64,000 nucleotides of DNA, taken from assembly GCF_022539505.1 (NCBI RefSeq), contig NC_061514.1:217643837-217707836 (forward strand), written 5' to 3'. Origin of the DNA: Lolium rigidum. Lineage: Eukaryota > Streptophyta > Magnoliopsida > Poales > Poaceae. The notes under the pieces were generated by a model. That model saw only the letters and a program-made list of their open reading frames with translations. It was not told the DNA's origin and searched no databases. Each line of letters starts with the position of its first letter. Positions within the stretch are counted from its first letter, which is position 1. Both the position numbers and the translations under genes were made by a program. This document shows, one piece after another, positions 9,843-21,300 of this stretch.

Positions 9843-12482
9843 ATGGATAGGAACGGAGATGAACCAAGGGATGGAGAAGTCCTCCGCAACACCGAGAGGT
9901 TGGCTACCCAACACAACCTATGGACGCAACGCCAAGAGTTCAAGGAGCAACTCACCTTATTCGAGACACGCATCGACGAGCAATATGACGAAGTGGCACA
10001 CAACTTCTCCGTTGTGAACCAAGACTTGGCTCTACTCCGTGAAGCTACGGATAACTTGATTGGCCAAATGGCGGCCAATGATGCGAACATGGAACGGCGC
10101 ATGGATAGCCTCGAGCGCGCCATCACCAACTTGGGTCGTCATCACCGAAACCGCTCTACTTCATCATCATCAAGCTCGTCACAAGATTACTACTCTAATG
10201 GTCGCCGTTCGTCCTCAAGCTCCTCCTCAAGTCATGAAGACCATCATCGACCTCATCGCCCACATGCTCGTCATGAAGACTCTCGCTCCAACTCTAGGCG
10301 AGGAGAATTCCATCGCCATGCGCGTCCACATGAACGTCCTCCACAAGACCAAGTCCCACACCAAGATCATCATCAAGTGGATCGCCATGCCCACCATGGG
10401 CGTGACGACCAACCCCAAGACCAAGGTCCTCAAGATCAACCTCGGCGAGATCTCCGACATCATCCTCGCCATGATCAACGTGGAAGAGGAGATCCACCAC
10501 ATGATCAAGATGAGAGGGCCAACAATGAGTATCATCAACAACCTCGTCAAGAGCTTCAACAACATCATCACCGTGAACCAAGTGAAGCTAGTGTCCAACT
10601 TCAACGCCAACCCAATGCTATGGTTGGCCGCGGAAGACCTCCTATACCACCTCAACCCGCAAGAGATGAAGGCATCCGTCCTCGCCGAAGAAATTTGGAG
10701 GATGAAGAGAACATGTTTGGAAGGCTCAAGTTCACCATGCCCAAGTTCAAGGGTGAAGAGGATGCCGAGGCCTACCTCTCATGGGCACTCAAGGTTGACA
10801 AGATTTTCCGCATCCACAACTACTCCGGTGCCAAGAAATTGGCCATGGCGTCTCTTGAGTTTGAGGATTATGCCAACACTTGGTGGGAGCAAGTTCTCAC
10901 TCTAAGGAAAGAAAAGGGTGAACCTCCGATTGACACTTGGGAAGAGATGAAGGAAGAGATGCAACCTCGCTTTGTCCCAACACACTACATGACCGACCTC
11001 TTCAACAAGCTCCAAAAGTTGAAGCAAGGCACCAAGACCGTTGAGGAGTTCTTCAAGGAGATGGACTTGACTATGTTGCGAGCCAACATCCAAGAGTCCG
11101 AGAACCAAACCATCGCCCGATTCTTCAATGGCCTAAACTACCCCATCAAGAGGATTGTGGAGTTCCAACCATATTCCAACATTGTTGAGTTGGTTCACCA
11201 AGCATCCAAGGCCGAGCGCCAAGTGAATGAGGACATCAAGTACTCCAGGTCCAAGTCTTATTTCGCCTCCAAGCTCGCTACAACAACACCTACAACAAGT
11301 GTCAAGCCTACCGTGTCCTCTACACCATCCAAGCAACCGACTATCCAAAGTCGCATGAAGCAAACGGTCTCCTCCACCGCCTCCTCTAAGGCCTCTACGG
11401 GACCCTCCAATGTCACTTGCTTCAAGTGTGGTACACAAGGCCACAAGTCCTTTGAGTGCAAGAATACCAAGGTCATGATCACCATGGAGAATGGTGACAT
11501 AGAGACGCTCGATGAAGATGAATATGAAGCTCTTGTACAAGCCGCCGTCGCCAATGAAGAAGAGTATGATGAAGAAAGTGGAGAAGACCCTCTCTTATGT
11601 GTGCATGACCCAAACCCTTCACTTGTGGTCACAAGGGTGCTAACAACTCAAACTCAAGCTATGGAATACCAACGGTGCAACATCTTCCAAACCCGTGCCG
11701 GCATTGGTGGCAAGTCAATAAAGGTCATCATCGATGGAGGAAGTTGCCACAACCTCGCAAGCACCGAGTTGTGTGAGAAGCTCAATCTTACACTTCGCAA
11801 GCACCCTCACCCTTACCATGTCCAATGGTTGAGCGACAAGGGCAATGTCAAGATACAACATACCGTCACCGTCAACTTCAAGATCGGCCCCTATGAAGAT
11901 ACTATCGAGTGTGACGTGGTGCCCACGACGGTGTGCCACATGTTGCTTGGCCGCCCATGGCAATTTGAAAAGAAGGCTATACATGACGGACACACCAATG
12001 CATACACGTTCAAGGTAAAGGATAAGAAGTTCGAGCTACGCCCCATGACTCCTAGCCAAATCATCGCCGACAATGCGAAGGCTCTAGCGAGGGCACAACA
12101 TCACTTCCACCATAGTGAGTTGAGAGGTGAGGGAGCGACCCACCAAATGGAGAGTGAGCGCCACAAGCCATACATGAGTGAGCGAAAGAGCGTCCTCCTA
12201 GCCACCAAAAGCGAGTGGAGAGAAGTGCAAGCAAACCCATCCACCACCTTGCACTACGTGCTCATTTGCAAGGGACCGTCATCGGAGACTAACGACTTAA
12301 CCAACATTCCTTCGTCTTTGATGTCTCTTTTGAAGGAGTTTCAATATGTCTTCCCCGACGAACTACCTCATGGACTTCCACCACTTCAGGGCATAGAGCA
12401 CCGTATCGACCTCATACCCGGCGCCCCGCTCCCAAACCGCGCCGCCTACCGCACCAACTCCGAAGATACAAAGGAGATTTAA
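9843..12482 (+). CDS. gag-pr: Element A Gag and protease (frame ends at an in-frame stop before RT)
   Basis: The ORF has 879 codons and starts with ATG in the order MDRNGDEPRDGEV. Residues about 110-250 are low complexity, rich in Ser, His, Gln and Arg. Residues about 285-480 form the retrotransposon Gag core (FTMPKFKGEEDAEAYLSW onward). A CCHC zinc knuckle, CFKCGTQGHKSFEC, sits at residues 526-539 and would bind element RNA. An aspartic protease follows with its active site IIDGGS (Asp631, codon at 11733-11735). The frame stops at TAA 12480-12482, inside the linker to RT, and the same frame is open again directly after it up to 15026. The stop therefore looks like a single nonsense mutation in a once continuous Gag-Pol ORF. 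Stop suppression is possible but nothing in the sequence indicates it. Confidence 0.92.
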   Translation: MDRNGDEPRDGEVLRNTERLATQHNLWTQRQEFKEQLTLFETRIDEQYDEVAHNFSVVNQDLALLREATDNLIGQMAANDANMERRMDSLERAITNLGRHHRNRSTSSSSSSSQDYYSNGRRSSSSSSSSHEDHHRPHRPHARHEDSRSNSRRGEFHRHARPHERPPQDQVPHQDHHQVDRHAHHGRDDQPQDQGPQDQPRRDLRHHPRHDQRGRGDPPHDQDERANNEYHQQPRQELQQHHHREPSEASVQLQRQPNAMVGRGRPPIPPQPARDEGIRPRRRNLEDEENMFGRLKFTMPKFKGEEDAEAYLSWALKVDKIFRIHNYSGAKKLAMASLEFEDYANTWWEQVLTLRKEKGEPPIDTWEEMKEEMQPRFVPTHYMTDLFNKLQKLKQGTKTVEEFFKEMDLTMLRANIQESENQTIARFFNGLNYPIKRIVEFQPYSNIVELVHQASKAERQVNEDIKYSRSKSYFASKLATTTPTTSVKPTVSSTPSKQPTIQSRMKQTVSSTASSKASTGPSNVTCFKCGTQGHKSFECKNTKVMITMENGDIETLDEDEYEALVQAAVANEEEYDEESGEDPLLCVHDPNPSLVVTRVLTTQTQAMEYQRCNIFQTRAGIGGKSIKVIIDGGSCHNLASTELCEKLNLTLRKHPHPYHVQWLSDKGNVKIQHTVTVNFKIGPYEDTIECDVVPTTVCHMLLGRPWQFEKKAIHDGHTNAYTFKVKDKKFELRPMTPSQIIADNAKALARAQHHFHHSELRGEGATHQMESERHKPYMSERKSVLLATKSEWREVQANPSTTLHYVLICKGPSSETNDLTNIPSSLMSLLKEFQYVFPDELPHGLPPLQGIEHRIDLIPGAPLPNRAAYRTNSEDTKEI

Positions 12483-15026
12483 CGCCAAATACAAGATCTC
12501 CTCGCTAAAGGGTACATTCGCGAAAGCCTTAGTCCTTGTGCGGTTCCCGTGATTCTTGTGCCTAAACCGGATGAGACGCAACGAATGTGTATGGATTGTC
12601 GCCCCATCAATGCCATTACCGTTCGTTATCGCCATCCCATCCCGCGTTTAGATGATATGCTTGATGAGCTTAGTGGTGCCACGATTTTCTCTAAAGTCGA
12701 TTTGCGTAGTGGCTGCCACCAAATTCGCATGGCAATCGGTGATGAATGGAAGACGGCATTCAAGACCAATCTTGGTCTATATGAATGGCTTGTCATGCCA
12801 TTTGGTCTTTCTAATGCTCCATCAACTTTTATGCGCCTCATGAATCACATCTTCCGTCCCCTCATTGGCAAGAGTGTGGTTGTCTATTTCGATGATATTC
12901 TCATTTATAGCAAAAATCTCGAGGACCATGTGCAACATGTGAGAGAAGTCTTATGCATCTTGCGTCATGAGAAGCTTTATGCAAACCTCCCCAAGTGCAC
13001 CTTTGCTCAAAACAAGTTGGTTTTCCTTGGATTTGTGGTTTCCGCTAATGGGATTGAAGTTGATTCTTCCAAGGTGGAGGCCATCCACAATTGGCCTACT
13101 CCTACAAATGTTGGTCAAGTCCGAAGTTTTCATGGACTTGTCGGTTTCTACCGCCGCTTTGTGAAAGATTTTAGCTCTATTGCTTGCCCTTTTAATGAGC
13201 TTACCAAGAAGAATGTTCCGTTTGTGTGGGGCAAGGCCCAACAAAATGCTTTTGATGAGTTGAAGAAACGTCTTACCGAAGCTACTCTTCTCGTCCTTCC
13301 AAACTTTGCAAAAACTTTTGAGATTGAGTGTGATGCTAGTGGAATTGGCATCGGTGGCGTTCTTATGCAAGATGGAAAACCCGTGGCATATTATAGTGAG
13401 AAGTTGGATGGCGCACGCCTCACCTATCCTATTTATGACAAGGAGCTCTATGCTTTGGTTCGTGTTCTTGACATTTGGCAACACTATCTTTGGCCAAAAG
13501 AGTTTATCATTCATTCCGACCATGAGTCTTTGAAGTACTTGAAAAGCCAACACAATTTGAACAAACGACATGCAAAATGGGTTGAGTTCATTGAGTCCTT
13601 CCCGTATGTAATCAAATACAAGAAGGGCAAGGACAATGTCGTGGCGGATGCTCTTTCCCACAAAAACACCCTTTTGCTTACTCGCTTGGATTTTCATGTC
13701 TTGGGACTTGAAGAGATCAAAGAACTCTATCCTTCCGATTCTTTCTTTGCACCGATATTTAAGAAGTGTTCCGTGGAACGAGGATTCGATGATTTCTATT
13801 TGCATGATGGCTACTTGTTTAAAGCCAACAAGATTTGCATACCCGAGTCTTCTCTTCGAAAGTTGCTTTTGCAAGAGACACATGGAGGTGGCCTCATGGG
13901 ACACTTTGGACGAGAGAAGACATATGCAATGCTCTCAACCCACTACTATTGGCCAAGAATGTACGGCGACGTGGAACGCCTTTGCCGCCGGTGCACCACA
14001 TGCCTTCAAGCTAAGTCTACCACCAACCCTTATGGCCTTTACACTCCATTTCCTATTCCTCATGCACCTTGGTCGGATATTAGCATGGATTTCGTCCTAG
14101 GATTACCACGAACAAAACATGGGCATGATTCGATCTTTGTGGTAGTGGATAGGTTCTCTAAAATGGCTCATTTCATACCATGCCATAAGACCGATGATGC
14201 TTCACACATTGCTTCGTTGTTTTTCAGGGAAATTGTTCGGCTACATGGAATTCCGGCAAGCATTGTGTCGGATCGAGACGTCAAGTTTATGAGCTATCTA
14301 TGGAAGTCGCTCATGGAAAAGTTTGGAGTGAAGCTCTTGTTCTCATCATCCTCCCACCCGCAAACGGACGGACAAACTGAAGTGGTCAATAGAAGCCTCT
14401 CAACTCTTCTACGCATACTCGTGAAGAAAAACTTGAAGTCATGGGAAGAGTGCCTTCCACACGCGGAGTTCGCCTACGATCGAGCCAAGCACTCGACAAC
14501 ATCAAAGAGTCCCTTCATGATCGTCTACGGCTTCGATCCTCCCACGGCACTCGACATCCTACCACTCCCCCTTCATGAGAGGACAAACATGGACTTCGAC
14601 AAGCGCACCGCCGCCATGAAGAAACTACATGAAGAAACAAGAGCAACCATACAAGAACATGTGCATCATCAAGCTACCCGCCTCAACGCCAAGAAGAAGG
14701 AAAGAATATTTGAAGAAGGAGACCTCGTTTGGATCCACCTCCGGAAGGAAAGATTCCCTCATGAACGCAACTCAAAGCTCAAGCCAAGAGGAGATGTCCC
14801 CTTCAAGGTCCTCAAACGCATCAACAACAACGCCTATGTCATCGACATCCCGACTTCCAAGTACTTGGTGAGCAACACGTTCAACGTCTCCGACTTATCG
14901 CCCTATCATGGAGATGAGCAGGAACACGAGTCGAGGACGACTCTTTCCCAAGGGGGGGAGATGATGCGGGGTGGCCTTTGGACACCTCCTCCTCAAGACC
15001 GTCAAGCCCTCCTCGTGGCCCAATGA
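12483..15026 (+). pseudogene. pol: Element A reverse transcriptase, RNase H and integrase (downstream of a nonsense codon)
   Basis: Same frame as the upstream Gag-protease ORF and without a start codon of its own, so it would not be made efficiently as it stands. RT carries YFDD at 12885-12896. RNase H carries its acidic residues at 13332 (Asp), 13443 (Glu) and 13518 (Asp). Integrase has an HHCC zinc domain (His codons 13881 and 13902, Cys codons 13992 and 14001) and a catalytic triad Asp 14088, Asp 14271, Glu 14379 with exactly 35 residues between the last two. No canonical chromodomain follows. The frame instead runs over the polypurine tract and 65 bases into the 3' LTR. The C-terminal 25 residues or so appear out of frame because the G-run in the tract is one base shorter than in element B. 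Confidence 0.9.
14950..14961 (+). other. Polypurine tract of element A
   Basis: AAGGGGGGGAGA (seven Gs at 14952-14958) directly precedes the 3' LTR TGATGCGG. It is both the plus-strand primer and part of the Pol reading frame. Element B has eight Gs at the matching place (21534-21541). Confidence 0.85.
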
Positions 15027-15683
15027 CACGAGCTCGGGCCAAAGCCATACACCAAGAGGTGAACTCGCTCCTCACTACCCTTGATCTCGGTACCCCATCG
15101 GATGGAATGCTACCTCATGCCGACATGCTTTGTGTTATTAGGTACGAGGAGCATCAAGGCCCCGGAGAGGAGGACACGCCATGGTCAAGAGGAAGAGAGG
15201 AGCAGCTGGTCGTGAAGATGGACATGGAGCTGGACCGGGAGTCACCCGAAGAACGAGAGGAAGAGAAGATGGCCAGCCGGTCCAGAACCCGGTCTGACCG
15301 GCCTCCTGACCGGGCCGCCCGGTCCAAACCGGGTTTTCCGCCTGTGCCATCCGGGCGCTATCCCGGGGCCTCGGAACCCCGTCCGGTTGCCGCCCGGTCC
15401 AGGGCCCGGTCTGGACCGGCCTGCCCGGTCCCAGGTCCGGTCTGACCGGCCTGCACGACTTAAGTCACCAAATCGGCCCGAACCGGTTTCACTTGTACCT
15501 TTTCGGCCTGTGTCGCCTTGTAAGACTATATAAGCACCCAGGACGCCCCTTTACCTCTTTAGACATAATTTGAGCTTAAACCAACTTTGAGCTTAGTCTC
15601 CCTAGGGTTAGCATCCATCTTGGACAAGCATCCCTTTCTAATCAAGGGACTCTTATTGTTGATTTGGATATTGTTGAGTGAGA
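14962..15683 (+). repeat. 3' LTR of element A, first part
   Basis: Matches 7629 to about 8365 of the 5' LTR and breaks off after GTGAGA where element C begins. The LTR resumes at 52323. Its first 130 bases contain an open frame (from 14978) whose product includes [17 protein letters not shown], the type of ending expected for the Pol C-terminus, but in a different frame from the upstream ORF. Confidence 0.93.
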
Positions 15684-15978
15684 TGTGGGGACCCCGGACT
15701 AATTGTCTGAAATACCCTGTTATGTATACAGTTCACGATCCCATGATCAGTGCGCCGTGAACACATAACCGAACTGATATCAAATTACACCATCCATTAC
15801 AAAGCGGAATAAGAAAATTACAATAAGGTCTCATGACCAATACTTACATAAAAGCCTCGAATGGCCTAACTAAACATCAGAGCAGCATCATCACTTCAAC
15901 AGCGCGGAGCCCAAGTCATCTGCCATAAACCCTACAGGCAACTGACTGGGAAGACGTTCCTAGCTCGCATAGACGTCA
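15684..15978 (-). repeat. Element C LTR1, outer part (left of element B)
   Basis: The first 295 bp, TGTGGGGACCCCGGAC onward on the plus strand, ending in CGTCA where B is inserted. Uninterrupted copies at 30013 and 39978 continue from GACGTCA straight to CCAACTCC. Confidence 0.93.
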
Positions 15979-17001
15979 TGATGCGGGGTGGCCTTCGGAC
16001 ACCTCCACCTCAAGACCGTCAAGTGCAGCCCCGCCTATCGTCGACGCTACACCATGGCCAAGGAGTCCCCCAAGTGGACCAACAACACAAACCCCCGCCA
16101 TATATGTCAAGGTGAACCCTTTCCACTCTATGGTCGACCTCAACACCAACTTGAATGGTATGCTACCTCATGCCTATCATCATTGTGTCTATAGGTGCCG
16201 ACATCGACAAGGACCAAGAGAGAAGGAACTCCCATGGTGCAAGGAAGAGGAGAAGAAGGAAGAGGAAGAAGAGGCGGGAGGAAGAGGCCCAGCCTGGCCG
16301 GTCCAGGACCCGGTCAGACCGGACCCACAACCGGACCGTCCGGTCCCTAGCCCGGTCAACCGGGCGCCCAACCGGGCGCAGCTCCCTCGTACCGGGCGAA
16401 GACCGGAAACTTCGCAGTTTCCCGGTTTGCGCCCGGTCGACCGGACCCATGACCGGACAGCCCGGTCACAGGCCCGGTCTGACCGGATCCCAAACAGGAT
16501 TGCACGGGTTCGACTCGACCGGGACGGCCCGAGTCGGTCCACCACTTACCTGTTCGACCCAAGCTGCCTTGTATGCCTATATAAGCCCCTAGGTCACCCC
16601 CTTAGCTCCTTAGACTTGTTTTGAACTCAAACCCTAACTTTGAGCTTAGTCTCCCTTGGGTATCATCCCTCTGTAATCAAGGCACCTTGGTTGTTGACTT
16701 AGATCTTGTTGAAGGAGATTCTAGTACTTGTTACTCTCTCTCCTTCCCCAAGCTCTTCCTCTCCAATCCCAATCTCTCTCCGGGAATTCTACCACGTGTC
16801 TCTTCCACGGAGATTCTATTGGCGTGGTCCATCGAGCCACGGAGGTAAGCATCGGGTGTATCGGGTTGGTGTGCGTGCGTGAGTCTCGGAGTTCCTCGTG
16901 CCCGTCGTGTTCTTCGTGTTCCTCGCGTTTTCCCATCTCCCCTTTTGGTTTCGACGTCAATCCGCAAGATCGGGCCACACACGGGGTCTTAGACCTCATC
17001 A
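15979..17001 (+). repeat. 5' LTR of element B
   Basis: 1023 bp, TG...CA, with TATATAA at 16578-16584 and a CCGG-rich stretch at 16295-16520. It is nearly identical to 21545-22564; most differences fall in the CCGG-rich stretch near 16390-16445. Confidence 0.93.
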
Positions 17002-17003
17002 TA

Positions 17004-17013
17004 TGGTATCAGC
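17004..17013 (+). other. Primer binding site of element B (tRNA-iMet)
   Basis: TGGTATCAGC two bases after the 5' LTR, equivalent to 8637-8649 in element A. Confidence 0.8.
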
Positions 17014-18398
17014 AGCCTTTGGTTTCCGCGGATTTGACCCCCCACCCATCCAATTTCGTCTCTAAAAATTTTCCCCAAAAATCCCCAAAAATAGCCCTAA
17101 ATTGCCTCTTGACCGATCTGTGATTTGGTTGCGTTTTGAGTGGTTTTGGTCCGTGGATCTGATGTTTTTGTGCTTGATCTACTCTTTCCCCAACTTTGAG
17201 CCTCCAATTCCATCGTTTCCCCTCGATTTGGTCGATTTGGTTTTGGTTTGGGGAAGAACAGGAGAGAGAAAGCTCCAAATCGTGAAACCCGGTTTCGAAC
17301 CCGGTCAACCGGGCCACGGACCGGACGAGCCAGCACGAGAACCCGGTCAACCGGGCCACGAGCCGGACGAGCCAGCACGGAACCCGGTCGACCGGGCCAC
17401 GGACCGGACAAGCCGGCACGGAACCCGGTCAACCGGGCCACGGACCGGACGAGCCGGCCACAGAACCCGGTCGACCGGGCGGAAACCGGACATGCCGGTC
17501 CAGGCTCTGGTCCAACCGGGCCCCAGACCGGGCGCATCTTCGCGCCCCTTCGACCTCGACATCCGGCGATCTCCACCACCACCACCACCACCACCATCGC
17601 AGGTATAACTTGCAGCTTTCACCTTGTAACCCCTCTTCCTTTTGCGATCTATCCCATTGAGCATTGCTTGTCTAGTGTTGCGAGACATTGCACGTGGCCC
17701 CGCATGGTGAGGTGTGTGTGTCGTGTTGAGTAAGGCGTCCAAGCAAACACTCGTGTGGCAAGATAGCAAAAGCGAGGCTAACGCTAACATAGTGCATCAA
17801 AAAGCCCCAAAAACACAAAAAGAGTGCGAGTAGCACCATACATCCATACATCCATACATCCATACGCCCATACATACAAAAGTGTCCAAGTGCCACCAAA
17901 GAAACAAACGAGTGCAAGTGCCACCATATACAAAAGAGCAAAAGCTTTTAAGCAAAGAGAGATACGAGAAGAGAGGCCGCGTGTGAATCTAGTTGTCTCT
18001 TCTTTTGCAACCAAAGCTTTGCCTCTCCTTGTGTTAGTGTGACACCGAGCATCCGTACATACACTTTTCCGCTCACTTTTGGTTGCACTAACCCCGCTTA
18101 TCTCGTGTGTGTGTTCCACAACTTTTCCGTGTTTATAGTGATCTTCACATTGACATTTGGATTTTTGGACCTTACCCACTTTTAACAACATACTCGATCT
18201 TGGATTTGTCTTTTGGCTTTCCACAACACTCGCCTAACACCATATTTGCTAGCTTTTGCGTGTGGTTTTGCGTGTGTCCCCGATACACTTGATCTTACTT
18301 TTGGCTTGGTTGATTGCCCCAATACTATCTTACCTTGGTAAGAGTGCGAGATAGTCTCCTTCCACTAACATACACCATATAGATCTTGTCGTGCTAAC
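17014..18398 (+). other. 5' leader of element B
   Basis: Non-coding leader aligned with that of element A. It contains a 41-42 bp minisatellite (17297-17490, listed separately), a run of CATCCATA-type 8-mers at about 17836-17877, and the GAGTGCAAGTGCCACC words also present in A. Frames open in the minisatellite region are a by-product of its CCGG-rich composition. Confidence 0.8.
17297..17490 (+). repeat. CCGG-rich minisatellite, 41-42 bp unit, about 4.5 copies
   Basis: GAACCCGGTC is repeated at 17297, 17339, 17380, 17421 and 17463, each followed by ACCGGGCCAC and GGACGAGCC-like words. The equivalent place in element A (8940-8995) has only one or two degenerate units. Confidence 0.85.
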
Positions 18399-21300
18399 AT
18401 GTATAGCGACGAAGAAGATACGGAGGAGTACACGAAGCACTTCGAGGAGGATACCTCTTCAAGCACCGCGGATGTGGAGGAACATGTGGAGCTCGACACC
18501 GACTATGGCTCCACGAGCATCATCGACATGGACGACATGGTGGAGCACCACTTTGAGGACGACTTCGACGAGCTCTACATCAACAATGGCTCATCAAGCA
18601 TGGACGACATGGTGGAGCAACGCCACGCCTACGACATCGACACCATGGCGGAGCCTCACCTAGTCACCTACTTGGCCAATGGAGCTACATATGAAGATAG
18701 AGGACCTCCACGATGGCACAATCATAGGGATCATCAAGAGCATCCCCATCATGAGCGTCCTCGACACACTTCTCCGAGCTCCACAAGGCGCCACCATGAG
18801 AGTGCTTATGCACATGATCATCTACGGCGAGTTCATCATATGGAGCATCAAGAGCGTCCCCAACATGATCGTCATCGACACTCTTCTCCAAGCTCCACGA
18901 GGCGCCACAAGCACTATGCCAAGCCGCATGAGCCATCATCTAGGCATGTCAAGGATCGTCATCGACATACACCTTCTCATGATCGTCGTCGACCACCACC
19001 GTCGCATGGCTCCCATCGACATATGTCACCCCGTGATCATCGCCGACACAAGCCACCCCATGAGCGCCATCGACCAACATCTTCCACGGATCTTCGACGA
19101 CACCACTCAAGCCATGGTGATGAGGCACGAAGACGAGATCCTCGACATGAAGACGACAAACACCATCATTCGGTGTCTACCACTCCAAGGATGGCAAGTG
19201 CACATCGCGCATACCTTCCTCATGAGGCGACTTCCACCTCTTGTGCCACCACCACAATGGCCTCTAGCTCGTCATATGCTTATGGACTCCGATGCTACAA
19301 GTGCAAGCAACAAGGCCACCCTCCACGGGAATGTCCCAATCTCCTATGTGAGGTATGCAAGGCCAAGGGTCACATGGCATGGCAATGCACCTCGACGAGC
19401 ACCGACATGCTCCACTTCGACGAGCTACAAGCCCAAGCCACCAAGAATCCTACGGCGCCCACACTTCAAGATGAAGACCTCCAAGGCCAACGCAAGGATG
19501 ATGTGGATCCGAGCCTAGCTCTCCACGACACTACGGCGCCACCGATGGAGGACGACTTGGGAGGCGATGGAGTTGAGATGGTTGAGCATGGGAATTTCCC
19601 TTCAACCAAGGAGGCGCATGGAGATGAGAAAGTCGACCCTACTCCTATATGCTTGATTGATGAGTTGGTACCAAGCCCATGTGAGCATGAGAGCCACTTA
19701 GCCCACTTGACTGAGAGTGATAGTGAGTTGAGTGACTTCCACCCCATATGTGAGTTTGAGTGCTTCCGTTTGGAGGACATGAGTGATACACAAAGTGAGT
19801 TAAGAGAGGTAGATGATAGGTCCATGGAGGACATCGCATTTGCTAACACATTAACCTCTCCCTCGTTTGTGTCTTCTTATGTTGCACTAGGTTCCACGGA
19901 GGATGAGTTCCCGATCATGGAGACGATGTACACGGTGCATGAAGATGATGATATCTCACCATGCTTGCTCCAAGACGGACATGTCGACCACATGGATCCT
20001 CCTACTTCCACAACACCTACCTCAAATGAGTCGTCCTACAAAGGTAACAACATAGGTGTTGATGATGCCATGATCCCACTAGTGGACATGATGACTTATG
20101 AGTGCATGCATGATCTTGATGATACATTTGCTACGTCACATGCTACTTTCATTTTCCCATGCGATACTTTGCTTGATAACATTGTTGATCATGTGGAAGT
20201 GAATGCTTGTGATACCATGACCATGCCATGCTATGAGAGTTTCACTTTTTCCCCGTTTGCTTGCCATAATGATCATGCTTGTGTTGTGACACCCTTGATG
20301 AACACTAGCTCTTCCCATAGGGTTGTCGACAACAATGATAACATATTCCGCATGCTTTGCCCCAAATGTTTACACCATTCCATGATCCTTGCATCCAAGA
20401 TTGTGAACAATTGCTCTTTCTTATGCTTGGTATGCAAGAATGCTTATTTCATTGTACACGAGATGGCCCCCATAGCCTTCTCACTTTTTGATGATCATGA
20501 GTTACCACATGCCATGAATGCACCTTCTTGCCATTTGCACCATCGCCGTGCATTTCATACTATCTTGATTGACACTAATGGTGATGTGCACAAGACATGG
20601 AACATCATGATGGATGATGTGTTCCTCTACCATGCACACACGCTTTTTGTTCTCTCTATTGTGTGTATAGGTACCCGAATGACTACCTCCACCGCTACGG
20701 AGCATGAGCTCACGAAACGCGCAATTGAGAGCTACCCCATCAAGGACCTAACCCGCGGGAATCACACCAAAGGGTATGTTCCCACAAGCCTTCGCCCTCG
20801 TGTGTTTCCGACTTGCCTTGTCGAGTTTCCGGTTTGGTCCAACTCCTCGTCAACTCTTTTGCCTCTTATGCAACATATCTTGACACATCTTGTTGGCACA
20901 ATGGTTGTTGTATGTCTTGATATTATCATCATACACTCCGAAAATCTCAAGGACCATGTCATACATGTGAGAGACACCTTATGCATCTTGTGCCACATGT
21001 CACACAAAAAGTTGCTCTTCTTTGGATTTCTCATTTCATCGTTGGCAATTGCAATGGATTCTTTCACACTTGAGGACATTCATACTCGGCTCAAGCCAAC
21101 CATACTCTCCCAAGTTCGAAGTCTCCATCGCTTTGCCATTGCACATAACAATTTTGCCCCAAATTTTGCCGCCGACACTTGCCTTTTGTTTGTTCCACTT
21201 GTTTGGGACAATGCTACAACACACATTTTTGACACCTTACAACTCTTACATGCACAAATATTTGCCCTACCAAATTTTGGATACATCCACACTCTTTTGG

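Noticed and set aside
10227..11632. Several 90-140 codon minus-strand ORFs opposite the gag gene of element A
   Set aside because: Shadows of the Gag-protease coding frame, with no domains.
12951..13904. 317-codon minus-strand ORF opposite RT and RNase H
   Set aside because: The plus strand encodes all expected RT/RNase H motifs here; the antisense frame has no recognisable content.
17297..17490. CRISPR-like regular spacing
   Set aside because: The units are contiguous imperfect tandem copies with no unique spacers, in a plant retrotransposon leader.
17097..17608. 166-168 codon ORFs on both strands in the leader of B
   Set aside because: Created by the 41-42 bp CCGG-rich minisatellite, which is open in many frames.
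18679..19518. 279-codon plus-strand ORF overlapping the element B ORF
   Set aside because: Alternate frame of the repetitive His/Arg-rich part of the Gag-like ORF; the zinc knuckles are in the longer frame.
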